A DNA stretch of 64,000 nucleotides from Serilophus lunatus. Lineage: Eukaryota; Chordata; Aves; Passeriformes; Eurylaimidae. The position numbers were made by a program, and so were the translations under genes. The notes under the pieces are model-generated. The model made no database searches, was not told where the DNA came from, and saw only the letters and a program-made list of their open reading frames with translations. Of this stretch, positions 27,124 through 39,179 are shown piece by piece. Numbering within the stretch: position 1 is the first letter of the stretch; every line of letters begins with the position of its first letter. Location: the NCBI GenBank assembly GCA_013399895.1, contig VXBA01002851.1:66287-130286 (forward strand), given 5' to 3'.

Positions 27124-27275
27124 GGTCCTGTGGATTTATTCTGTAACGGGAGAGTGGGTATATCCTCTCTTCACTTTGTTTAGCCCATTTGGGCTAGCAG
27201 GCTTTTTTGCTGGTAGCCTTGCCATCATCATCTCTTTCTACAGCTTTGGAGAGTTCCTCAACCGTATGATATGGG
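27124..27275 (+). CDS. ADTRP: ADTRP coding exon 5 (end of codon 169 to first base of codon 220)
   Basis: The first base completes Trp169. Then come VLWIYSVTGEWVYPLF, a hydrophobic segment (about 190-211) and GEFLNRMIW, followed by G as the first base of codon 220. Human has ILWLYFETGTWVYPVF and GEKLNHWKW at the same numbers, so residues 170-219 align without gaps. The acceptor is CCTTTTCTAG. The donor is read as G|GTCAGT, weaker than consensus because of C at +3. It is the only GT near the end of homology, and leaves phase 1, which fits a glycine codon as in human Gly220. Without splicing, the frame reads 17 more residues to a stop at about 27322, giving a hydrophobic tail unlike the family's short basic end. 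Confidence 0.93.
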
Positions 27276-28066
27276 GTCAGTTCAAGTTTTGTTTATTACT
27301 TCTATCCATATTAAAAAAAGTCTAAAATTAATTATGTGATTGCTAGGCAGGAAGAAGAATGGGGCACTAGTACATTGTAAGGGGGGGTGATGGCATTTGT
27401 GAGTCTGATAGCAGAGTACCTGTACCTGAGTAGCCAGGTCCTATTCACTTACTAACAAAAGGAGAACAAATTGGAGGAAGGATCCCAACCCGACCAGACA
27501 AAAAGCTGGACCAGCTTTCCCTAATGCAGTTAAAGAAGCACCTCTTACCAGTATAATCACTGATTTTGAATGGCTACTCAAAGAAGGGTCCAGAGAACCC
27601 ACATCCCCTGGCTAAAACTCTTATACCTGCATCACGTGGTGTTTGTCAGAGTAGGGAATAGCACTGTTTACTGACAATTTATAGGAATCCATTAGTGTAT
27701 TCAAGAGAAAGCATTGTGGCAGCAGCTCCATGAGTAAAACAGCACCTCAGAAAGTTTTACAAATTCTTGGGAATTTCTCCCTTCTGCTTTGGTAGTGGTA
27801 TAACCAGTAGTGATTTAAAGAAAATGAAAGGCAACTTCCTTGGACAAATGGGCAGTTGGGGAAAAAAATAGTTTTAGATGATACAGGTAGAAGACAGAAA
27901 GAACTGAGGAAGCACTTTCAGTGGTTTGGCATGGGATATTATTATTGTTATTGTTGTTGTAATTGTCATCATTATCCCTTCTGGTTTTCTCTTTCCTTTT
28001 TCATTCAAGATTAAGTTTTTGAGGATGAAAGTGTTTCTGACAACAAAACGTGTGTATTTTATTTAG

Positions 28067-28110
28067 GACAAATGTGTGAACATTTGCAATTTCTTAAACT
28101 AGCTTTCTGA
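28067..28110 (+). CDS. ADTRP: Candidate ADTRP terminal exon (weakly supported)
   Basis: After the acceptor TGTATTTTATTTAG the sequence joins phase-correctly to exon 5. It gives Gly220 followed by QMCEHLQFLKLAF and a TGA at 28108, for a total of 233 aa against 230 in human, whose tail starts Gly-Asp-Met. An AATAAA hexamer lies at 28144. Against it, the tail lacks the lysine-arginine cluster of human ADTRP, and other sites would also work: 27347, 34583, 45954 and 56229. Treat it as one hypothesis. Confidence 0.2.
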
Positions 28111-31100
28111 TGAAAGAAAAAACACTGCAAAAACACCTCTGAAAATAAATTAGACAACCTCCCTCTGTTCTCAGGGAACATTTGATGCCTGATCCATTTT
28201 GCAAAGTCTCACATGCCTGTCAAGCCACAGTAGATTGTCTGTAGTTAGTCTCTCACCATCCGTACTCAGCTACCTAAAAGCAGCAGATTGACTTTCAAAT
28301 GTGCTGAATAACCAACTTCACCACTTGATACCTTTGCAAATAAGATGCTTGCTCTGCATGTCCATGTTTGGAAATTTTGGCTGCATCCTATTCTGCATAA
28401 ACGTGATACCAGATCAGGACTGCTGGAAAATGAAAAGACATCTGCAGCATTTCTGCGCTAGCTCTGGTTTAAGAGGTATCACATAAATAGTAACTATTAC
28501 TAGTCAAAGGCCACATCATCACTACAAGACGGTGTAAGTCTTTATATGAGACATCTGATAAATCTAGGTATTAGGTTTTTTTTCATCTCAGAGTACATAT
28601 TAGTAATTTCAGGCCTACAGTACACCTGATACATACCTCAGATTTCCAAAATGTTAATTCATTGGATAAAAGGTAGTGCCAAGCAGAGATCAAATTAACT
28701 GCAAAAATGCATTTTGAATAGCAAACTAAAGAAACAGGGGAAAGCACTCAACTTTTCTGTGCACACAGAAAGGCTGAAAAGCACTTCCATTGTGGTAGCA
28801 TGAATGTAACCCCAGAGTATTTATACAAACATGGCATACACAATATTCTCCATTCATATCTGTTGTGCTCTTGTGATCCCTAGAGACCTCCTGTGTGTGG
28901 TGGGTCTACATACTTGATATTTTTCAAAGGAGCCACAAAATCCTGGCCTTAACAACTACATTATGTTTTCATCCACATGCAAAACACTCCCCTTGAGTTA
29001 GAGTTCCCCTTGTTGGTACAAAGTCTTTTTCTCAATCCATTTCCCAGCTGTGTCCACTCAAGGGAAGGGTAGGACTTCCTTAAGCTGGTATCGATAACAA
29101 GATCCCAATAAGCACTGGAACACAGCCAAAGGGAAGCTATTCCAAGTTACAGTATGCCAGATTCTTAATATGTTCCTGACTGAAATAAATCTCAAGCTCA
29201 GCATTGCCAGAGTAAAAAGAGCTGCAAGCTGAATGAAGACACAATTCAAACATACCTTTGTCCCCACAGCAGAAATGGCTCCATGTACCTTTTTTCATCC
29301 TACCTTTTCCTGTCTCACCTTCACATTACAATAAAGCAGAAGATGCAGTTAAAATGACCCTGCAGGAAACAAAACAAAACAAAAACTGATCCAACACACA
29401 TAAAGGAAAACTATATGTGGTGATAGAGGACAGAGCTCTTAATCTTTCTTCATTCTGTCCGTCTCCTCTTTCCCCCAAAAGTACATGGAAGGACACTTTT
29501 GATCTCTCTTTTGCTTCTTGCTTAGTCCCTCAAAGGCACAGTTTGGGTTACAGAGTAATGAAACTATCCACTAGGTTCCTATAGGCACATCTGTAAACAC
29601 TTTCTCTGATAACACCTGGAGCCACCAAGCAATGAGACCTGATGCTGGTGGGATCTGATGAGGCAGAACACCCTGCCTGGGCTGATGGCATCAGGATTCT
29701 CCTCAGAAGAAAAAGCTCCAGGGTTGCTGCTTCTTTTTCACTCTCTCCCACTTGATGGAAGAACAGTTGCTGAGTTTGTTGCCAGATGTGCTCATTCGAA
29801 GGTGCAAGAAGTGATTAACAAATAGCTTCACCAGAATGGCAAGCCTGGTTTCCTTCTGGACTAACATCCTGTGGCAGACTGTAGGCTGCAAATGAAGCTT
29901 GTCCGACAGCATACTATGCTTCATAGGGACTCTTCCACATTCCTTTATAACTCCAGGCCACTATTACTTTACTTAAAACCAGTTACATAAATATTTACTC
30001 TTTTTCACACTTATTTAGTTCCAACTTATTCCAAAGACTACAGATGGCAGCTTTCAGCTTCAAGCAAGTAATTGTTAAAGCTATGTCCTGTACTTGACCA
30101 AAAAGATGCAGTATCCTTTCTGAGAGCTGGAAAATCCAGGCTACAGAATAATATAACCTTGTTTTTCCTTTCGAGAATGACCCAAAGATGCCAGATTCTA
30201 AATTAATTTTATTATTTATAGACAAACTGTTTCGTACAGTATTGGAGGTTTTAAAAATGTATTATCTCTCATGTGCCTCTCCCTCCCCTTGCACAGTTGG
30301 ATTGGTGGTAACTAAGGCAACCCAGCTGCACAGCCTGAGAGGCACAGAAAATAGTACCAGTAATGACTTCTTTTTGTTTTAAATCCCAGAGTTTCTAGAG
30401 TACAAGACAATGTTGAGCAATACAGAAACTCCAAAGAGGATAATTTGAAACAATGAGCTGATTCTTTTACTGCCATAAATTTACCTCAGCCAAGAATTTG
30501 GCTGCAGGGTCTGAGTACCAAAGATGAACCGTGTGATAGCTTCTCCCACTCCTGACGGGTGGAAAACATCACACAGGCAACTGATCTCATGTTCCTTTCA
30601 GCAGTCAAACTAGAATCCTCAAAAATAAAGCAAAGCAGTGTTCCCTCGAGTTTTGCTCTTGTTGAGACAACCAGATCCTTGGGAGAAATTTGGATCAAAG
30701 TTCTCTGCATCAGATAGAGCAACGTTTCAACTGAGGTTTTTTCTCTGGAACCAGCATTAGATGATGGAGCAGATGCATTTGTCTTCCAACACATCTGAAA
30801 AAAAAACACAAACCCAAACCAACATTCATAAGCTGCTTCATTTCAATACTTTGAAATGTAGGTGAAGAGGAGCTACAGCTAGCAACAACTACCTGCTCCA
30901 CCAGTGACTGAAAGGTCTCCCGAGGGACACTGGGCAAACCTCTTGCAAGATTTTACAGCCACAAGTCCTCTCCCAAGTCCACAGAAATGCTCAGCCCCAG
31001 GTGGTGGAACTGTTCTTTGGGAGAGAAACAGGGCAGAAAAGGAGGAAGGAAGGCTGACTGTCAAAGCAGGCAGCAGTTCCAACAGACCCACCTGGATGTC

Positions 31101-34100
31101 TTCTGTATTCTAGAAGGGAAAGCTTTGGTCAGCAGCTGTCTGAGGAACACTAGCAAGGGCAAAATCACATCTGAATATATTATAAGGCAAGGGATAAGGC
31201 AATACAACAAGAATAAGCTATTGCTCTCAGGAAAAAAATTATGGCAGTGTAACTGCCTTGTGCTCAGTGCATAGATGGATGTGCTCCTCCAGATCTTCTG
31301 TGAGCCCTTGAATACCTTGGGAAGACATTGCTGAAACAAATTTATCTAAGGCTGAACCAAAGTTAGACAGCAATCTTCTCTTTAGCCTGTTTTCCTCTTA
31401 TTTTACGGAGTATTTTTGCATTAAATGCATTTTCCAGAAATGTGTAACATGTTTTAGGAACTGCTTATTTTCCCTGAGTTTTATGTTTGCATTTACATGC
31501 TTTTGAAACCAAGCTTCTTTAATACCCTGTAGCCAGCTATTGGGAAATCCAGCCTATATGGCAGCACACAAATACAAAGCAATACAAAGCAATACTATAA
31601 TAGGATTGAGTTCTTGATGCTCTCATTCTTTGGAGTGGCTGTTGAGATTGAAGAAACCTGAATGTCAAATAAAGGGATGCAAAGGGGAACTGTGTGGGGT
31701 ATGAAGTCATTCTATCAATATACTGGTATAGCCTTATGAACAGCAGTTTCTGTATGAATGCTAAAATGCTGAGATTGTGCAGCTATCACCCCAGACACAG
31801 GTTCTACCTTTAGCTATTACAGTATCCAGGAGAGATTCCTAAACCGAGACTCTTTAATACTTTGTTGTATCAAGCCTTTTAAAAAAAAGAAAAAAAAAAC
31901 CATCCCAGAATAAGAGTCTGGAGTCTTTCTATTCCTTTCAGTGAAAAGATAATGTTTATATCTGTAATTTCACTGTATTGCCAATGATAAACGGAACTCA
32001 AGAGGATTTAAATCCCAGAGTTTGCAAATATGAGTACTTACTTTGTCTCATCCATTCATCCTAGTCGTGCCACAGACTTGTGATGGCATATTTATATCCC
32101 TCATATTTGTTACTCCCCCAAGCTGCAGTTTACCCCTCAGTTGGAGACAACTGACTCTTTAAAGGATATCTGCACTACCTGTCGCATGCCCTACTGTTGG
32201 TGATAAGTTTATCTGGTGATCCACTGGAGGTAGATCAGATTGGAAGCTCTGGCAACCCAAGGTTTATGATTTCATTGGTGAAAGCCAGTCATTAACAGCT
32301 GCTAGCTAACATGCTGGCCCTGGCCTAGTATATTGGGTTTTTTCTTTGTGGCTTCTTTCATTTTTCCTCCTCCATCTTTGAAATATCTATTTGGACAGTA
32401 CAAAATATGGGATCATTTGGGAAAGAATAAATGCCAGGTTTCTGTTCCATGTTAGGTCAGTTGCCAAATGCTATGCAGGCTGGAGAGAAATAAAATAATT
32501 AGTGTTTCAGAGCCTCAGAGGTCTATTGACAAGGAAAGAATATTTAAAAGAATGTTTCCTGTGAGGGAATGATCATTGCCAGGGAAGAAGAGAGGCCAAG
32601 ACAGTGTGTTAGATAAGGTACACAAATATATTTGTTCACTGTCACATTGGGTGCCCCACAGTAGCATAACTGGTGCTTGAGAAAGCTGTGGTCTCCTAGT
32701 AGGTTCTGTGCTGTCCTGACTAGGCACGTAAGGATTTTCCAGATATCCTAGGTGCAGGGATTGATCATCTGCTGCCTTTCCAAACAGGTTTCATTTTTAG
32801 ACCATTTCACATACTCTTACAGTAAGCTAGGTTTGTTTGGTGGCAGACACTTTCTTCCACTGGCAAAGTACAGTTTTTCACAATGCACGTGGCCCATGGT
32901 AGATTTCGAATCATTCCTCGGTAGTCAAGTAAGCCGTTACTTGCTGGGGACATCCCAGGCTCATTTGACTTCTGCAGCGCTCTAGCTTTAGCAGCTGATC
33001 CAATCCATGCACTCGCAATTTACTCCCGCCACCAGATGGGCAGAGTTCTCCAGGGATGTTGGGAGGCTGGGGCCAGGTTCACATTTTCCTCCCAACACCA
33101 TGCTTGATCTGTGAAAGGACTTCTCTGTTGTGCCTTTCCCTTCCCTCCTCCCACAATAATACTTTCTCCTCTGTGTCCAAACAGGAGATTCGATAGTAAT
33201 CCTGGACCACAAGTGGAAAGGCAAATGAATCCTCCTCCTGAAGCCAAACAATCTCTCCATGAATGCTGAAGCCATGAAGTAGAGGAAAATAAATGCAGCT
33301 GCGATAAATCCTTTCTCCAATGCATTGCAACTTCTGGTGAAGTCATTATGACATCAGACATATGGAAAACTGGTGGAAAATATGAAATATTTGCCTCTTA
33401 CATGATAACTCTGAAACTGGTATGAATAAGAAAATTACGTTCATCTGTTTACATAGATTTCTCATCTCTTGCACAATGTATATGAGGATGTGTCCATGGT
33501 TAAAACTTGTCATGAGCTTGGCATCACTCTGTAAAAGACCAATGAATGCAAGCCAGTTCGTTTGGATTGCCCTTCATCAAGTCTGGAAAAAATTAAGAGG
33601 AGAGGTAATTTTAACAGTGCTGTGACTTCCAAGCTAGCTAGATAACAAATTGAGCTAACAAGGAGTGTAATTAGAAATGTCTGCTCGGAAAGTTCACCAT
33701 GGAGCCAAGTTCTTCTAACAAGAAACTTTCTGCAATATTAATATGCCTAATATCTCCCTTCCATTTTAAAAGGAACACTGAAGGCAACACTTTCTTCCTT
33801 TTTCTTCATTTCAGTTAATCTTGTAGCAAAAGTAACCTAATTATACTGAGTGTATGATTGCTTTGACAGAAAGCATGTTAATTTAAAGTAATGTTTAACA
33901 TAAAGCTGCCTGCCATATTCCATTCACATGTTTACTAATCTTCCAAAATATAGTTGATTTCTGTTATTAGCCTCAACATTTTGTTAACATCTAAACCACT
34001 GGAGATCTGCTTTGCAAACCCCAATAAACAGGCAAAACTGATAATAGCATAAGTGTTCCTTAATGGTCAACATGAAAAAGAAAAATCTCTGTTGTTATTC

Positions 34101-34672
34101 TTGCATTTAAAGAGGATTTGAAACTAGTTGCAGTACTTAAATGTCTAACTCCATCCTCATTGCCAAAACCCCTTGCTTAGAGCTACTGTGCATGCAGCTC
34201 ACCGGGGTGTTATTTTCCTCTTTCCATGGCTGCTGGAGCTTAGTAAACACGAAACACATTGTAAAATGCCTGTGAGCAATAAAAAGATAATGTGTATACA
34301 TAAGATTGTTCTTCTCATATGCTAAGCACCTGATAAAAATTCCAATCTGAGAAGTTAACATACTAGGCCCAGACTGTAAGTTAACTCAACGAAAGATGTG
34401 CATGCCTTCAGTAATTCCCAGCTGATGTAGAAAACTCGCTCTAGCTAACTTTGCAAGGAGAATGTAAACGGTTACACACCCACACACACAAACACACTCC
34501 TCCCTCCTTTTCTATTTAAGCTAAAGGAGAACATGGAAAGAATTCAGCTGAAAGATGCTGGTCAGAGGAAATATATTGGCAGGACAAAAGAATAAACATG
34601 AAGGGAATTAGGGAAGAAGAGAAAGTTAAGGAGACTCTGTCAGGTTTGTTGGTTACTTTTATCTCTTTCTCT

Positions 34673-34690
34673 CCCCCCCCCCCCCCCCNC
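34673..34690. repeat. Poly-C run containing an unresolved base
   Basis: Sixteen C (34673-34688), N at 34689, then C. It lies downstream of a pyrimidine-rich stretch (TTTATCTCTTTCTC). Its true length is unknown. Confidence 0.95.
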
Positions 34691-37656
34691 TTTAAATGTC
34701 AGAAACTCAAAACGAAGACTGTGCCTCAGCACAGAGGGATAAGCCTTTCCACTTCCAACCAGAGGAGCTGAATGACAGATCTCACCCTCAGCTCCTGCTC
34801 ACACCAGGGGTACCTTTGGGATCTGATGTGGTGAGTGTGCTGCTGGACCTCAGGGCTTTGAGGAGAATTGCGGGGGAGGTTTTTCCTTTTCTTGAAAAAG
34901 GGCTCAGAAGAGGCACTGCTCTTTACTACATCCTGTATGGAGAGAAGCTGGATTCCAGTCATGCACTTCGGGAAAGCAATCAGGAATGCCTGTCCTCAAG
35001 ACACGACTGCTGGGATCTTGGGTTTGCTTTGCTCCTTTCTCTGATGCCTATGATGCCCTGAGAGAAGGAAAGCATGTGTCATTGCTCACAAACCGGCATT
35101 TCCCCTGTGATTTCCAAAAGGCTTTACTGAGGTGCTCTGAGTAAGGATCAGCCCTTTACAACATTTACACCAGACTTCTCTTTCCAGACCATTACTCTCC
35201 ATCATTTTATTTTGAGCAAGTATGCAAAGTCAGTCAGAACTGTTTATTTATAGCTGTAGATTTTCATGGCTGTATAAATTAGATGTTATTACTGAATGAG
35301 ACGCCCGCCCACTCACCCAGAGCAGCTGTACAGCAATCCTTTCATGCTGCTCGACGGTACACAGTCTCAACAGGGAGGAAAACGACGTTCTCCCAGACAG
35401 ACGAAGGGACCAATGCTTAAACCCTCAGGCGAAAAAAATAGCAATTAATTTTTTCCACAGTGCAATCTGCAGTGTGACAACCACAATTACCTGATGCTGT
35501 TTAGACCTGAAACTTGCATTTGGCAGAGAGAGAAAATGAAGGATCAAATTCAGCAGAGGAAAAACAATCCACCCAAACTAGAACCTACTCCTGGGCTTTC
35601 ATTTTATAAGACTAAGTGATTTTGATTTGGAGGGAGTGAGAGGGCCGTAGACAGTCAGGGGAGGTAAAAGCAAAACTGATTGTTATTTGAGGGAGAACAC
35701 CATCAGAAAGTAGGGATCTATCTCCCATACACACACACTCACAGATGTTTCCAGCAGAACCAGCTGGAAGGCAATATCCATCACCATTAGGAGCTTTCAT
35801 CTTAACTCACACCTTTTGTAACAGTTTACTCCCACAAAAAGCATAGGCAAATGCTAATTTATTCCCTCCCTCATTTCCCACACAAAATTATTGGTTTGGG
35901 TCTCTGCCAGAGCTTCAGGGTCACAATCTGACCTCAATAACATAACTTAGGATTGTTCCAAGACTTCAGTGGAACTACTGAAGATTTACTGTGATGGATA
36001 TGGAGCCAGGATCTGGCATGCAGAAAATATGCATTTACATTCTACCAAAGTATCTAAAATAGTTGCCCAGGGACACTGAAATTCAATTTGAGACCTTGTA
36101 TTCACTTGGTAGAAGACATAATTAAATATTTTGTGCCACAAAATTAACCAGAGTCTCAGGGGTATGGGTAAGAGAATCAACCATGAGAGCCAAACTAAGA
36201 CTCACTTCCCAGGCAAGTTATTCAGTAAATATTGGAAAAAATCATTCCATTCATGTACAAGCTCATAATATTTTTTGTTAGTATTTAATCTTACTGATTA
36301 TCTGTAACCTCTTACTGCAGAGGAAGAGGTTATTGGCTGGGTGGATTCGTATGAATAACACTAATATCAAGATCTGCTCATGCACTAAAGTTCTTGCTTA
36401 CAGTTAAGGACTGTTTGTCCTTGGAGTAACCATTTGAAAAAAAAAAATTAGGTAAAAACCAAATACAATTACAATAGGCCAGATCTCGCAACAAGCGGTC
36501 AAAAGCTCCAAAGAAGATTTTTTGCCTTTTTAAAATCTCCAGAGGCCCTACCCTGCAAGCAGTTCAGTGTTTCTGAAAAGCAAACGAAATACTTACTGCG
36601 TTTGATGTCAATAGACTTCAGTTTAACTTCCAAACGCTGGTGCCTAAAAACAAGGGTTTGAGTTAAATCTATAGGATACGGCCCAATAATAGTTCTGAGC
36701 TATAAAATTTAATAATAATACTTGGTGTTTCAAATGTCACCTTCTATCAACTGTTCTCAAAACATTTAAGCAAACCTTCAAGTTCCTTTAATCTTGAGAG
36801 GGTAATTTCCCTCACTACCTGGAGAACAGTACATATATGAGAGAGTAACACTTTATTCTACCCCCAAGACAAACAGAATTACCTCCTCCAAGTATGAAGA
36901 ACAATATGGTTTCACTGTTGGGATGGACTACATTCCTCAAGAAGAGGAGATGGAAACCAATATGTACCAACACAAAAATGCCTTCATTTTGATGTTAATT
37001 CAAGTTTGTGGTGTGGAACCATGTAGTGATGATGCCATCACCATCTGGCAGGTGAAAGATGGATCCATTACTTAGTCTGATATAAGTTCATGTGTTACAA
37101 TACACCATCACTTCTGCCTCTATTTGGAAACACCTTCTGCTGCTATTTTTTCACGTCAGAATCAAAAGCTCTGGTAGCAGCACCCCCTGGATCCAGCAAA
37201 GCATGCAGGCACACAGCATGTGCACCCAAGGAAAGGGTCCATCTGTGAGGGGTGCAGGTCCCCAGTTTACAAACTCTGTGCTGCAGAGGTGGGTGTCCCC
37301 AGTCTTGAAGGTGACCACTGTTAAGGCAGAGGGCATTGACCACTGCTCTTATTCAGGCCCATGAACCACCTTTCCCTGCCTTGGCAGCTATGGGAACTCC
37401 CCATAACATGAGAGGAGCCCAAGTGCTGACTCAGAGCTCACACGGGCTGTGGTTATATGATGGCCATGTGCACCCATGGCACATCCACAACAGGGCTCAG
37501 TGTGTCCAGGCATCAGTGCCCAAGTGTGAAATGAGGATGTGTATATAAAAAGAGGAGCTTATTATGTTTATGCATTTCCATCAGGCTTCTCTAGATATGG
37601 ACAGAGTGCAGGACAATTCTGGAAGTGTGCTGCAAAAATTGAAGACCCACACTTTG

Positions 37657-37900
37657 AATCATGGAAGCATTAAGGTTGGCAAAGACCTCTAAGAACACCA
37701 AATTCAAACATTAACCCAGCACAGCCAAGCCTGTCATTAAACCATGCCTCCAAGTGCAACATCTACATGTCTTTTGAATACTTCCAGGGACAGTGATTCC
37801 ACCACTTCTGTAGTTCCATTTTCAGTACCTGACAACCCTTTAACCCTTCCAGTGAAGAAATGTTTCCTAATATCAAAGCTAAACCTCCCCTGGCACTGGT
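37657..37900 (-). mobile_element. CR1 3'-end fragment, antisense
   Basis: Reading left to right gives the reverse complement of a CR1 3' end. Landmarks are ATCATGGAAGCATTAAGGTTGG, CTTTTGAATACTTCCAGGGA, CAGTGATTCCACCAC and AGAAATGTTTCCTAATATC, which correspond to the common antisense avian CR1 sequence. The right edge against the next, oppositely oriented copy is approximate. Confidence 0.85.
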
Positions 37901-38402
37901 TAGGCTGCACCTTGAGTTCTGTGTCCAGCTCTGAACCCCTCAATTTAAGAAAGATGTTGAGATGCCTGAATGTGTCCAGAGAAGGACAATAAGGCTGGTG
38001 AGGGGTCTGGAACACAAGCCCTAAGAAGAGCAGCTGAGGGAGCTGGGGGTATTTAGCCTGGAGAAAAAAAGTGCTCAGGGGAGACCATATTGCTCTCTAC
38101 AACCACCTGAAAGCAGGTTGTAGCCAGGTGGGGGTCGGTCTCTTCTCCCAGGTGACCAGTGATAGAACGAGAGGACACAGTCTCAAGCTGCGCCACGGGA
38201 AGTTTATGATTGATGTTAGGAAAAAAATTCTTCACAGGAAGAGTGATTGGCCATTGGAATTGGCTCCTCAGGGAGGTAGTGGAGTCATCCTCTCTGGAAT
38301 GTTTAAAAAAGAGTGGATGAAATGGTGTTAGGTAATAAGTTGGACTTGATGATCTCAAACGCCTTTTTCCAACCTAGTTAATTCTGTGATTCTATGATTC
38401 TA
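37901..38402 (+). mobile_element. CR1 3' UTR fragment, sense
   Basis: A well-preserved CR1 3' region: TGTCCAGCTCTGAACCCCTC, GGTGAGGGGTCTGGAACACA, TTTAGCCTGGAGAA, CAGGTGGGGGTCGGTCTCTT and GTTGGACTTGATGATCTCAA. It ends with a complete ATTCTGTGATTCTATGATTC tail at about 38402. It is 5'-truncated, as is usual for CR1. Confidence 0.95.
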
Positions 38403-38668
38403 TCTCTTCTCTGTGGTGACCAGCAACAGGACCAGAGGGAATGGCCTGAAGTTGTGTCAGGGAAGGTCGAATACTGAAAAAAGGTTCTTCATACAGAGGG
38501 TGATTGGGCACTGGAACAGGCTCCCTAGGGAAGTGGTCACAGCATCAAGTCTGACAGATTAGCGTTTGGATGATACTGTCCGGCACATGGTGAAGATTCT
38601 TGGGGACGGTCCTGTGCAGGTCTAAGGGCTGGACTCGATGATCCCTGTGGGTCCCCACCTGGCTATAA
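38403..38668 (+). mobile_element. Second CR1 3' UTR fragment, sense, different subfamily
   Basis: It starts directly after the tail of the previous copy with GTGACCAGCAACAGGACCAG. It continues through GGTTCTTCATACAGAGGGTG, CACTGGAACAGGCTCCCTAG and GGGCTGGACTCGATGATCCC. The terminal repeat tail is lost or altered (CACCTGGCTATAACC). Confidence 0.9.
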
Positions 38669-38873
38669 CCTCCTTTTGGTTGTAGAGAGTGATAAGGTCA
38701 CCCCTGAGCCACCTTTTCTCCAGGCTAAACACCCCCAACTCCTTCAGCCGATCCCCTACAGGACTTGTGCTCTTCTCTGGACACACTCCAGCACCTTAAT
38801 GTCCTTCTTGCAGCGAGGAGCACAGGACTCGAGGTGCGGCCCCACCAGCGCCGAGTACTCCCTGTATTCAGCA
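38669..38873 (-). mobile_element. CR1 fragment, antisense, abutting the GC-rich island
   Basis: The reverse complement of CR1 3' sequence: GAGAGTGATAAGGTCACCCC, CTTTTCTCCAGGCTAAACAC, CTCTTCTCTGGACACACTCC and GGACTCGAGGTGCGGCCCCA. Part of it is inverted relative to the copy at 37901-38402. It passes without a visible tail into unique GC-rich sequence. Confidence 0.9.
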
Positions 38874-39045
38874 CTGAAGAGGGAATACTGCTGCCGCCGG
38901 GCTCCCCCTGCCCCAGAACACCGAGCCAGACCTCAGCCCCGCGGGTTCGGACGCCGCCACCGTCCCACATCCGCTCCCTTCCCGGGGGGATCGCGGCGGC
39001 CGCGCGGCGCCACAGCGGCCCCTGGTGGGCGCGCGGGGACACGGC

Positions 39046-39142
39046 GGGAGCGGGAGCGGGAGCGGGAGCGGGAGCGGGAGCGGGAGCGGGAGCGGGAGCG
39101 GGAGCGGGAGCGGGAGCGGGGGCGGGAGCGGGAGCGGGGGCG
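39046..39142. repeat. (GGGAGC)n hexamer array
   Basis: Twelve perfect GGGAGC units (39046-39117), then GGGGGC, two GGGAGC and GGGGGC variants. All three + frames are open, reading Arg-Glu, Gly-Ala or Gly-Ser dipeptide repeats. The minus strand reads Pro-Leu in the open frame. The G-runs are spaced to allow G-quadruplex formation. Confidence 0.95.
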
Positions 39143-39179
39143 GGGGCCGGGGCCGGGGCCGGGGCCGGGGCCGGGGCCN
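39143..39179. repeat. (GGGGCC)n array ending at an unresolved base
   Basis: Six GGGGCC units (39143-39178) followed by N at 39179. The unit is the same as the human C9orf72 hexanucleotide, which is known to form G-quadruplexes. The N implies a collapsed or unresolved array, so the real copy number may be higher. Confidence 0.95.

Larger units (their letters stand above)
27276..37656. other. Sequence 3' of ADTRP exon 5: last intron, 3' UTR or intergenic
   Basis: About 10 kb, AT-rich, without a recognised gene. It holds ATT/GTT-rich low complexity near 27942-27970, a short tandem (ATACAAAGCA) near 31575, a CA-rich patch near 34475-34497 and a poly-C run with N at 34673-34690. On the minus strand, 30486-30795 is open for about 100 codons after a good acceptor-like TTTTTTTTTCAG, but resembles no known family. 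Minus-strand TMEM170B, the expected 3' neighbour, was looked for by peptide and not found. Confidence 0.5.

Noticed and set aside
27276..27325. Read-through end of exon 5 as the natural ADTRP C-terminus
   Set aside because: It would add a hydrophobic tail ending LLLLSILKKV, unlike the short basic family tail; splicing at 27275 fits the human phase better.
33020..33361. Minus-strand region open in three frames (up to 113 residues)
   Set aside because: Simultaneous openness in all frames reflects low stop density; no peptide matched a known family.
34696..35061. 121-residue + strand open frame just after the poly-C run
   Set aside because: No family resemblance, no clear donor or polyadenylation context, and the minus strand is open in the same place.
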